Below are positions 1 through 12,300 of a stretch of DNA of 20,327 bases, in pieces. Below the pieces are notes generated by a model. It was given only the letters and a program-made list of their open reading frames with translations. It searched no databases and was not told where the DNA came from. A program made the position numbers and the translations under genes. Every line of letters starts with the position of its first letter. Position 1 is the first letter of the stretch. The stretch is from Bacteroidetes bacterium UBA1947. GTDB taxonomy: Bacteria > Bacteroidota > Bacteroidia > Chitinophagales > Chitinophagaceae. The DNA is taken from NCBI GenBank assembly GCA_002336915.1, contig DDET01000069.1, positions 27,187 through 47,513 of the forward strand. The letters run 5' to 3'.

Positions 1-38
1 GCTTGCGGGACGCTTTCTATACTAAGCCTTAAATAGCC

Positions 39-320
39 TTATTGTTTGTTGAACTTGATAGCTTGTATTGGTTTATTGTTCTTGTCCGTCATCTGCAGCA
101 TGTACGCACCGCTGGCCAGGTCTGCTATCTTCACTGGTATCACGCCACCAGCGAACTGGTTCGTATTCACCTTGTTCTCTACTATCACCTTACCTACCAT
201 ATCCAATATCTGTATCGTTACATCGCCCTTAGGTGCGTTCTCGAATTTCACGTATATCTCAGAACCTGAAACCGGGTTTGGATACAAGGTGATGACGTTG
301 CCCTCGTTGCCATGCGTGTT
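39..320 (-). other. T9SS type A C-terminal sorting domain
   Basis: Residues 5386-5478. The diagnostic landmarks of the Por secretion tail family are present in order: LYPNPVSG, a beta strand ending in YVKFENA, V-T-I-QILDMVGK, a central N-x-F-GGV, and DLASGAYMLQ with a basic final strand ending KFNKQ. In this family the domain directs passage through the T9SS translocon and is then removed by the sortase-like PorU. The T9SS genes are not in this window. Confidence 0.92.
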
Positions 321-3300
321 AGCAACTACAAGCGGGCTGCCTGAGCTACCTACACCAAACGGTGAGAATGTATTGATACCTGTGCGCGACACATTGTACG
401 GATTAGAGCCAAATGCAGGGCCTGTAGCACCAGGATTCCAGAACGGATCGATATAGTGCGACAAGAAGCATTCGTTCCTGTTGAAGCCTACGAGCTCGTC
501 AGATGCATTCCACTCAAGCGTAAGTGCAACGTCAGACCCGCCTGATACCGCTTCATTCAGCACCCATGTTTTGCCTACGGAGTTATCAGTGATAGCCGGA
601 CCGGAAGGTATATCGTTGGCATCATATGCCGTGTAGATACCATCCAGAACATTGACCATAAAGTCGTCGGCAACACCGATGTTCCTCATCGTTAACGGAG
701 TGTAAGACGTGTTATCAGAACCTACAGGGAAGAGGATAGAACCAGTCCTTCCGCCTAAGCCGATATTTGTATTGATCAGCCTGCCTAAGCCGTTTGTCAC
801 TACATACGATACTGTGCTGCCACCTGTTATAGAGGCCGTGCTGGCAATCGTAAGATCGCTGTTGCCCAGGGTCATGTAACCGTTAGAGAGCACCAGGCTG
901 TTTGTAACTGTAGTATTGGCATTGATCATCTTATCGCCGTTACCGTTCAACCTGATGATAGCATACGGACCGCCAGGGATGGACTGTGTGCCTGTACCTG
1001 TTTCGTATACTTCACCAAGTGAGGCATCGAATGTACCGTTATTCACAATACTTCCCTTGATCTCCAGAACATTGCCGGTACCAATGAATGATACTTTAGC
1101 ACCCGGATCTATTATCAGGCTATCGCAAATTGCAGTTGGTATATCTACCTCAGGGAAGTTTGGCACTGATGCAGTTATCGTTACGACTGTTGTTGCTGTT
1201 GGCAGCACACCGCAAGCCCAGTTGCCCGGTTCAGACCAAAGTGTGTTGGTAAGGCCTGTCCATTGTACCTGGGTGTTGATGCTCAGCACGGCTATGTTTG
1301 AAGTAACCGGCGGAGGACATGCACCTGTGATTACCACCCTATACTCGAATCCAACCATGGTAGGACTAACAGCATTAATGTGGAGGTTTGGCGAATTGAT
1401 ACCGGAGTACAGAGTAGTATTTGTGATGTTCACAAACCCTGTACCATCATTTACCTGCCATTGATACGTCATACCTGCACCTACCGCTGCTACAGTAATG
1501 TCAGCAGAAGCATTGGTACATGTAACCACGCTTGCAGCAGGTTGTGTAGTGATGGTCGGCGGGAAGTTCACACTCAGGGTCACTGCGTTAGTAGTTTGCG
1601 GAGGTGCGCATGTACCCGTTACTGTTACCCTGTATTGGTAGCCGTTCATACTTGCAGTTGCTGCAGTAATGGTTAGTGTTGCAGAAGTAGAACCGCTGTA
1701 TGGCGCCGCTGCAGGAACATTTACCCAGCCGGTGCCGTCGTTAACTTCCCACTGGTATGTGAGCGCTGTACCTACGGCATTCACGGTGAAGCTGGTATTG
1801 TTGCCTTCACATATGATGCTGTTAGATAAGCTGTTCGCCAATGCAGGAGGTGTATTTACGGTCAGCAATGCTATGCCTGAGGTATCACCCGGATAGCAAG
1901 TACCCGTTACATATGCGCGGTAAGTGTAACCATTCATAGCAGAGTCAACTGCTGTGAGATGCAATGTAGCAGTAGCTGAACCGGAGTAGGTAGCATTATC
2001 TACGAGGTCAGTAAAGCCTGTACCGGTATTTACCTGCCAATGATAAACAAGGGCAGTGCCGGTAGCTGTTATTGTGAATGAAGTGTCACCACCTGCGCAA
2101 AGTGTAGCGTTAACAGGAGAAGAAGTAACCCTGGGCAACTGATTCACTGTGATAGCGAACGTGCTTGCCGCAGAGGTGCCGCAACTGTTGGTTGCTGTTA
2201 CACTCAATACACCTGATGTAGCCAATGTGCTGAAGTCGATCACTACAAGGTTACCTGTACCCAGTATCGTAGCACCGGTACCACTATAGGTCCATGTGTA
2301 CGTAACTGAGCTATCGTAAGGCACACTGTAGGTCACGTACTGGTCGCCCTGGCATACAGGAGTTACACCCGTAATAGGACCAGGCTGTGTTGGCAGCGGG
2401 TGAACTGTGATGAACATTGCCTGTGGCGTTGAAGTACCGCAACCATTTGTAGCGGTAACAGTCAGCAGCCCGGATGTTGCCGTGTTGCTAAAGCTGATGC
2501 TAACACTGTTGGTAGCACCTGTAATAGTAGCACCAGTACCTGAGTAAGACCAGTTATAAGTAACTGTCGGATCAAGCGGCACAGTGTAGATCACATTGTT
2601 CTGTCCCTGGCAAACGTCAGGAGAACCATTTGTGAATGCGCCCGGCTCGTTTGGCAGCGGGTTAACAGTTATTGCTATTGTCCGTGCTATAGAAGCGCCG
2701 CAGTTATTATGAGCTATTACGCTCAGTGTGCCCGAGGTTGCATTTATGTCAAAGTTCAGTGTAGCAGTATTGGTATTTGTATTATTAACCGTAACACCTG
2801 TTCCGCTGTATGACCATGTATAAGTTACAGTAGGATCATTTGGCACTGTGTACACCACATTTTGCGCGCCCTGGCATACCACAGCTGTGCTGGTAGTGAA
2901 TGCGGCAGGCTGTAGTGGCAGCGGGTTAACCGTTACAGCAACCACCCTTGGTGCAGATGTACCGCAGGCATTGGTAGCTGTTACCTGTATATTGCCCGAT
3001 GTAGCTACGTTACTGAAGTTCACGTTAGCAGTGTTACCACCGAATACGGTTATGGTAGCACCGAGACCTGTGTAAGTCCAGTTGTAAGCCGTTACCGAGA
3101 TATCCAATGGCACCTGGTAAACCACGTTGTTCTGGCCCTGGCATACTACATTCGACATCTGGGTGAAGTTGCCCGGCACCTGTGGCAGCGGGTTCACCGT
3201 TATGTTTATTGTCCTGGCTATTGAAGTACCGCAGGCTGTTGTAGCTGTTACGCTCAGTGTACCTGAAGTTGCAATAGCGCTGTAAGTAAGCGTTACTGTA

Positions 3301-6300
3301 TTGGCAGGAGCACCTGCAATAGTGACGCCGGTACCTGAATAGTTCCAGCTATATGTAGTACCCGGCACGTTTGTCACAGAGTATACCTGGTTCGTACCCT
3401 GGCATACTGTAGTGAGACCAGCTATTACGCTTGGTTGTGCAGGTATCGGGTTAACCACTATAGCCAGTGTACGTGGAGCAGATGCACCGCATGCATTATT
3501 AGCTATTACCTGCATGTTGCCCGATGTAGCTGTAGCGCTGAAGTTCACGCTCACTGTACTACCTGTACCTGTGATCGTGGCACCGGTACCTGAGTAAGTC
3601 CAGGTGTATGATGTTACGCTCGGAACATTCGTCACCGAGTAGAGCACATTGTTAGCACCCTGGCATACAGGCGTTGTACCTGTTATTACACTTGGTTGTG
3701 CAGGCAGCGGGTTAACTGTGATGGTCAATGTCCTTGCTGAAGATGTACCGCATGCATTTGTAGCAGTTACGCTTAATGTACCTGAGGTAGCTACTGCACT
3801 GAAGCTGATCGTTACACTGTTAGCCGGAGCACCCACAATTGTTGCACCTGCACCGCTGTACGTCCATGTATATGTAGTACCAGCCACATTTGGCACGGTA
3901 TAAACCACACCTGCCTGGCCCTGGCAAACGGTATCGTTCGATGCAGTAAAGTCAGCAGGCTGCAATGGCAGCGGGTTAACTGTGATAGCTATTGTGCGTG
4001 GTACCAGTGATGTTCCGCATGCGTTATTGGCGCGTACGCTCAGTGTGCCTGAAGTAGCTACTGTATTAAAGTTGATGCTTACTGTTGGCGCAACGGTAGT
4101 AGCTGCAAAGGTTGCACCTGTACCGGTGTATGTCCATGAGTAGCTGGTAGCACCTGCAACTGCAGGCACTGTGTATACTACACCATTCTGACCCTGGCAT
4201 ACTGAAGGACTAGATGTGGTGAATGCAGCAGGATTGCCCGGCAGCGGGTTAACCACTATCGCCAGCGTACGTGGTATAGATGTGCCACATGCATTGGTTG
4301 CAGTTACATCCAGGTTGCCGGATGTGGCAGTATTGCTGAAGTCGATGCTCACCAGGTGACCTGTACCGGTGATAGTAGCACCGGTACCACTGTATGTCCA
4401 TGTATAGGTTACAGTAGGATCGTTCGGCACCTCATATATCACACTGTTCTGGCCCTGGCAAACAGGAGTAGAAGATGTAATGAATGCAGCAGGCTGATTT
4501 GGCAGCGGGTTAACTGTTATCGCCATTACCCTTGCAAGTGATGCACCGCATGAGTTGTTAGCTATTACTGTCAGGTTACCCGATGTTGCTGTCGCACTAA
4601 AGCTGATGGTCACGGCATTGGTTGTACCTGTTATAGTTGCACCTGTACCGCTATATGTCCATGTGTAGTTTGTGATAGTAGGATCATTCAGTACAGAATA
4701 TGGCACATTGTTCTGTCCCTGGCATACTGTAGTTGGCCCTGTTATCAGGCTAGGCTGGAGTGGTAGCGGGTTAACTGTTATCGCAAATGTGCTTGCAGCA
4801 GAGGTGCCGCAGCTATTAGTTGCGGTCACGCTCAGCGTACCTGATGTTGCAGTAGTACCGAAGCTTAATGTTATCGCATTACCTGAACCAACTATTGAAG
4901 TATTGAGGCCTGAGTAAGACCAGTTGTAAGTTACAGTTGGGTCGTTGGTCACGGAGTAAGCTACGCCCACATCACCCTGGCATACTGGTGTAGTACCTGT
5001 AATGGCACCCGGAGTTGTTGGCAGCGGGTTAACTGTTATTGCAATAGTCCGTGCGACAGAGGTACCGCAGGCATTGTTTGCAGTTACGCTCAATGTGCCG
5101 GATGTAGCCGTGTTGCTGAAGGTCAGCGCAACACTGTTGCCCGAACCTGCAATGGTAGCACCTGCACCACTGTATGTCCATACATAGAATACAGTAGGAT
5201 CGTTAGGCACTGTGTATATCACGCCGTTCTGGCCCTGGCATACTACAGCGCTTGAAACAGTGAACGCAGCAGGCTGAGCAGGCAGCGGGTTAACTGTTAT
5301 CGGGAATGTGCTTGCCAATGATGTGCCGCAAGGATTGGTTGCAGTTACGCTCAGCGTGCCCGATGTAGCAGTATTAGAGAATGCTATTGTTATTGCATTA
5401 GACGGAGCACCGGTGATCGTCGCACCTGTACCCGAATATGTCCATGTATATGTTACAGTAGGATCATTGGTTACAGAGTAAGCCACACCAACATCGCCCT
5501 GGCATACAGGTGAAGTACCTGTAATATTGCTCGGAGGATTTGGCAGCGGGTTGACCACTATTGCAAATGTAGAGGCAGTTGATGTACCGCAACCATTGGT
5601 CGCTGTTACACTCAAGGTACCACCAGTTGCAGTTGCACCGAAGTTCATGGTTATTGCATTGGTAGTACCCACTATTGTAGCACCTGTACCACTGTATGTC
5701 CATGTGTAAGTTACAGTTGGATCGTTGGTTACCGAGTACGCCACACCACTCTGGCCCTGGCATACAGGCGATGTACCTGTAATGGCACCTGGCTGTACGG
5801 GTAGCGGGTTAACCGTAATAGCTACAGTACGTGCGATAGATGTACCGCATGCGTTGGTTGCAGTTACACTTAATGTACCTGAACTTGCAGCAAGCGAGAA
5901 ATCGAGTGTTACAGAGTTACCTGTACCATTGATTGTAGTACCGCCACCGCTATAGGCCCATGTGTATGTTACACTAGGATCATTTGGTATTGTATAAACA
6001 ACGCCTGTCTGGCCTGCGCACACCTGGTTGCTGAATACAGAGAATGGAGCCGGCTGCAATGGCAGCGGGTTAACCAGTATTGTAAACGCACTTGGTGAGG
6101 AGGTACCGCAACCGTTTGTTGCAATTACTGTAAGGTTGCCTGAAGTAGCAGTGTTAGAGAAGTCCATTGTGATAGCATTACCACCGCCAACGATCGTACC
6201 ACCTGTACCACTGTATGACCAGATATAAGAAACTGTAGGATCATTGGTTACTGAGTAAGCAACCCCATTTTGACCCTGGCATACAGGTGATGTACCTGTA

Positions 6301-9300
6301 ATGGCGCCCGGTGTTACAGGCAGTGTATTCACTGTTACTGCGAACGGATTAGACGGGGCTGAAGTACCGCACGCATTTGTTGCAGTTACTGTTATGTTAC
6401 CGGATGTAGCCGTGTTGCTGAAGTTAACACTCGCATTGTTGCCGAATGAAGTAATGCTGGCACCTGTACCGCTGTAAGACCATGTATAAGTAGTTACAGT
6501 TGGATCATTAAGAACTGTGTATATCACGCCGTTCTGCCCCTGGCATACAGGAGTAAGACCTACAGGTGTAGCAGGTACTGCAGGAAGCGGGTTAATAGTT
6601 ATTGACTTAGTTCTTGGCGCAGTTGTGCCGCAACCATTTATAGCTGTAGCAGTTACACTCAGTGTACCACTAGTAGCTACGTTACTGAAGTCGACAGTTA
6701 TTGCGTTACCTGAACCATTTATGGTAGCACCGGCACCGCTGTATGTCCAGTTATATGTTACTGCAGGATCGTTGGTCACTGAGTAAGCATTACCCAGTGT
6801 GTTTGCACACACAGGAGTTGGTCCGGATATTACGCCAGGCATAACAGGCAGCGGGTTAATTGTGATAGCCAGGGTAGTAGGAGCAGATGTACCGCAGGCT
6901 GTTGTTGCAGTCACGCTCAGCGTACCTGATGTGGCGTTATTTGCGAAGTCTATCGTTACTGCATTAGATGGAGCACCTGTAATGGTTGCGCCACCACCGC
7001 TGTAAGTCCAGGTATAAGTAGTACCTGCAACCGCTGGCACTGAGTATGCATTCGCGAGTGTACCTGCGCAAGCCGCAGCGTTGCCTGTGATGGCACCCGG
7101 TGCAGCAGGCATTGGGTTCACTGTGATCGCCAGCGTAGAAGCTGTGGATGTACCACAAGCATTTGTAGCAGTTACATTCAATGTACCCGACGTTGCCGTT
7201 GCACTGAAGTCGATAGTTACCGTACTGCCGGCACCGTTAATAGTAGCGCCTGTTCCTACTGTGTAGGTCCATGTATATGTTACAGAAGGATCATTGGTAA
7301 CAGAATAAACATTACCATTTGAGCCCTGGCACACGCTAGTAGGACCGGTGATCGCGCCAGGCGTATTTGGCAGCGGGTTGATCGTAATTGATTTTGTCCT
7401 TGCAATAGAAGTACCGCAGGCATTTGTACCTGTTACAGTAAGTGTACCTGATGTAGCATTGTTCGCAAAGTCAACAGTTATCGCATTGCCTACGCCATTG
7501 ATAGTAGAACCTAAGCCTGAATAGCTCCAGTTATAAGTAGTAATGGTTGGGTCAAGTGTTACGGAGTAAGGATTAGCATTAGAGCCTGCGCAAGCAGAAG
7601 CAGCACCTGTTATTACCGAAGGCTGGTTCGGCAGTGGGGTAACCGTTACCGCAAATGTCGTTGCGGTCGATGTGCCGCAGCTATTGGTAGCAGTTACGGA
7701 AACATCACCGGATGTTGCTGTGTTGCTGAAGCTGATCAGTATGCTGTTACCGTTACCTGTAATGGTACCACCTGTCCCTGTGTAGCTCCACGTATAAGTT
7801 ACAGTTGGGTCATTAACCACAGAATAAGGCACGCCATTCTGGCCCTGGCAAACAGGTGTTGTGCCCGTGATCGGTCCGGGAGCAGTTGGCAGTGGGTTAA
7901 CTGTGATATTCATGCTCCTTGCGATAGATGTGCCGCAAGCGTTGGTCGCAGTCACATTCAGCACACCGCTGGTTGCAGTGTTAGAGAAGTCAACCGATAC
8001 AGTATTACCAGTACCGTTTATTGTAGCACCTGTACCTACAGTGTAGGTCCATGTATATGTCACTGTAGGATCGTTGGTCACGGTATATACCACGCCGTTC
8101 TGACCCTGGCATACTGTAGGTGTACCTTGTGTAAATGCACCGGGCTGGCTTGGCAGCGGAGTGATCGTGATGTTTCTTGTCCTTGCTACTGATGTACCAC
8201 AGGCGTTAACAGCCACAACTGTCAGCGTACCTGATGTTGCGGTATTGCTGAAGTCTATTGTGATGTTGCTGGTGTTACCGTTGATGGTAGCACCGTTACC
8301 TGAATACGTCCACGTATAAGATGTGGCATTAGGATCGTTGGTAACTGAATATGCATTAGCCAGCGTGTTTGCGCATACAGGACTTGCACCTGTTATTGCA
8401 CTTGGCTGGCCGGGTATTGGTGTAACTGTTATTGCCAGTGTGCTTGCAGTTGATGAACCGCATGCATTGTTAGCAGTAACGCTCAGCAAGCCTGATGTAG
8501 CATTTGCGGCGAAGTCAATCGTCACATTGCTGCCAGTACCATTTATTGTTGCACCATTGCCGCTATAAGTCCATGTATATGATGTGGCAAGGGGGTCATT
8601 GGTAACAGAATAGTTTACACCATTTGCACCGGCGCATACAGGCGTAGTACCTGTTATTGCACCTGGGGTAGCAGGAACAGCATTAACTGTTATCGCCATT
8701 GTCCTTGCAGATGAAGTACCGCAGGCGTTAGTTGTTGTTACGCTTAATGTACCAGAACTTGCTGTTGCACTAAAGTCAAGCGTTACGCTATTCGTTGTAT
8801 TGAAACCTGTAACACCTGAACCTGAATAAGTCCATGTGTAAGTATTACCTACCACGTTTGGTACGGTATATAATACACCTGTCTGGCCCTGGCAAACCAC
8901 CGCGGTTGAATTTGTAAAGTTACCCGGTGTTGTTGGCAGCGGGCTAACAGTAATATTATAAGTGCGGGCTATAGAAGTTCCGCAGCTATTAGTACCTGTT
9001 ACACTCAGTGTGCCTGAAGTAGCAGTATTGGAGAAGTCAATTGTTATTGCGTTGCCGCCACCATTTATCGTTGCACCATTTCCTGAATAAGACCAGTTGT
9101 ATGTAGTAATGTTTGGATCATTCACCACACTATATGCAACACCTGTCGCACCCTGGCATGGAATCGCATTACCTGTGATTACACCCGGTTGCAATGGCAG
9201 CGGGTCAACAGTTATCGCCATTGTAAGCGGTGCAGAGGTACCGCAGCTATTTACTGATGATACACTCAGCGTGCCAGCTGTAGCATTATTGGCAAAATCA

Positions 9301-12300
9301 ATAGTAACCGAACTACCTGTTCCGTTTATTGTAGCACCTGTGCCTGAGTAGCTCCATGAGTAAGATGTCGCAGCAGGATCAGGAACCACAGCGTATGTTA
9401 CGTTGGTTTGGCCCTGGCATACAGGTGATGAACTTACGAGGAATGAAGCAGGCGTTGTTGGCAGCGGATTAACAGTAATACCTATAGACCTTGCAGGCGA
9501 GGTACCGCACACGTTCGTTGCTGTTACGCTCAGTACACCCGATGTGGCGTTGTTCGCAAAGGTTACGGTAACTGCGCTGTTGGGTGCACCACTTATTGTA
9601 GCGCCGGTACCGCTGTAGCTCCAGTTGTAGGTAGAACCTACAACATTCGGTACTACGTAGTTGGCAGTACCGCCTGCACATACTGTTGTGCTGGCAGTCG
9701 TAAAGTTGCCCGGCTGGAATGCGCCCGGCTGAACAGTAAGTGCTACTGTTTGTGCAGGCGACGTTCCGCAGGTATTAGCGGCTGTTACACTCAATGTACC
9801 TGAAGTGGCATTATTTGCAAAGTCAATTGTTATGTTGGTATTGCCGTTATTATTTATTGTAGCACCTGTACCACTGTAGCTCCATGTATATGTGGTAGCA
9901 TTAGCAACCGCAGCTATTGAATAAGCTTCGGTAACGCCCTGGCAAGGAGTAATGCTTCCTGTAATAGCACCAGGCTGAAGTGGTATTGGTGTAACCGTAA
10001 TAGACAGGCTGGAAGGACCGGAAGTAGCGCAACCGTTCAGGGATGTAGCAGTTACGCTCAGGACACCCGTTGTAGCAGTCGCACTGAAATCGATCGATAC
10101 AGAATTACCTGTACCGTTGATGGTAGCACCTGTTCCTGCATATGACCATGTATAGGTTACATTCGGATCGTTGGTTACACTATAGATAACACCTGTCTGG
10201 CCTACGCAAACTGTTGTAGCACCCGATATAGGACCGGGAACGGCAGGTGGCGCATCAACATCAATATTAACGGTGCTTGGGGTTGGTGAATTACCGCAGG
10301 CATTTACAGCTACTACGCTCAGTGTACCTGACGTAGCTGTTGCACTATAGTCTATAGTGATATTTGTATTGCCATTATTATTGATAGTAACACCTGTACC
10401 GCTGTATGACCAGGTATACGAGGTAGCACCTACAACTGCAGGTATCGAGTATGGAACACCTGTTTCACCCTGGCATATAGTAATGTCTCCTGTTATTGCG
10501 GCAGGAGTAGCAGGTAATGGATTAACTATTATTGAAATAGACCTCGGTGTAGATGTACCGCAGGCGTTATTTGCAAACACATTCAATGTGCCACTTGTAG
10601 CAGTATTGCTGAAATCAACACTTACACTGTTACCTACCCCGTTGATCGTTGCACCTGTACCTACTGTGTAAGTCCATGTATAAGTTACGGTAGGATCATT
10701 AGGCACAGTATAGATAACGCCTAACTGGCCCTGGCATACTACAGCGCTTGAAGTGGTAAACGGAGATGGCTGGTTTGGCAGCGAGTTAACTGTGATCGCC
10801 ATTGTGCGCGCTACAACAGACTGTCCGCAGCTGTTAACACCAAATACACTAAGAGTACCTGAAGTAGCTGTGTTGGTAAAGTCGAGGTTAGCAGTGTTAT
10901 TGCCGGTAGTATTTATAACAACACCCGTTCCTGAATATGTCCAGTTATATGATGTTGCATCGGTAGCTGTTCCTGTTGTATAGGTAATGTTCACGTTACC
11001 CTGGCATACTACGTTAGGACCTGAAGTGAACAGACCCGGAGTGCCCGGTAGCGGAGTAACCGTAACAGCAAGAGTTTGTGCTGCGGACGTTCCGCAGGTG
11101 TTAGTACCTGTTACACTTACGGTACCTGATGTAGCCGTATTAGAGAATGCGAATGTATTGCTGCCTGTAGCAGTAGTAGCAGGGAATGTCGCACCTGTAC
11201 CGCTGTACGTCCAGTTATATGTGGTAACGTTTGTTCCTGTTACAGTAAATGTAGAAGATGTGCTCTGGCATACAGGATTAAATGTTGCGCTGATACCGCT
11301 TGTCAGCAACGGTGCCTGGCTCAGAGCAATAGCGAGTGTGCGCGCAGCGGATGTGCCGCAGCTATTGGTTCCTGTTACACTCAGTGTACCATTGGTAGCA
11401 GTATTGCTCCAGTCGATGGTCACACTATTACCATTCACATTTCCTACAAATGTTGCGCCCGAACCTGAGTATGTCCACGTATAAGATACGATGTTCGGGT
11501 CGTTAGGCACAGTATAAACAACACCATTCTGACCCTGGCAAGGCGTAGGGTTAGATTGGGTAAATGCCCCCGGCTGTGCAGGTGCAGGAGTTACCGTTAC
11601 ATTCATTGTCCTTGCGGCAGATGTTCCGCAGGTATTAACAGCGCTTACGCTCAGTATACCTGAAGTGGCTGTAGCGCTATAATCTATTGTTACGGTATTG
11701 GTAGTACCATTGATTGTAGCACCGGTTCCGCTATATGTCCAAAGGTATGATGTGGCCCCCGGTACCGCAGGTACTGAATAAGTAACACCCGTTTGTCCCT
11801 GGCATACATTAGGAGAGCTAATAGTAAAGCCGCCCGGTTGAGCTGGGAATACAGTAGGTGTCAGTACCAATGTGCGTGTTATTGAATTGCCGCAGGCATT
11901 AGTAGCGTATACACTTAAGGTACCACCTGTTGCAGTGTTTGAGAAATCGATACTCGCTACACCGCTGCCCAGGTTAGTTATGGTAGCACCTGTACCTGAA
12001 TAGCTCCATACGTAGGTAACGCTTGGATCATTGGTAACAGAGTAGATAACACCGTTCTGTCCCTGGCAAGGAGTAGTTGTACCTGTAATAGCACTTGGCT
12101 GTAGCGGGCTTGGAGTAACAACGATCGGTAAAGTAAGGTCTGTTGAAGTACCGCAGGCATTTGTAGCACTTACGGTAAGGTTACCTGAAGTGGCAGATGC
12201 GCTGAAGTTAACTGTTATAGTATTTCCGGTACCTGCGAACGAAGCTCCCGTACCACTGTAAGCCCAGTTGTAGGTAGTTACGTTCGGATCATTTGGCACA

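Noticed and set aside
1..38. Terminator downstream of the giant gene
   Set aside because: Only 38 bases remain before the window edge. A short GCG/CGC symmetry is visible but too little sequence is present to judge.
916..1464. 182-codon plus-strand reading frame, and some 30 shorter plus-strand frames between 1 and 15100
   Set aside because: They lie antisense to the giant gene and repeat with the module period, so they are a by-product of its codon use. None has a family-like sequence.
5464..5763. Minus-strand frames of 60-100 codons inside the giant gene (also near 7000, 9500, 12000 and 14400)
   Set aside because: They are shifted-frame shadows of the repeat array, rich in Cys, Arg and Tyr in a way typical of out-of-frame translation. 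No start context is evident.
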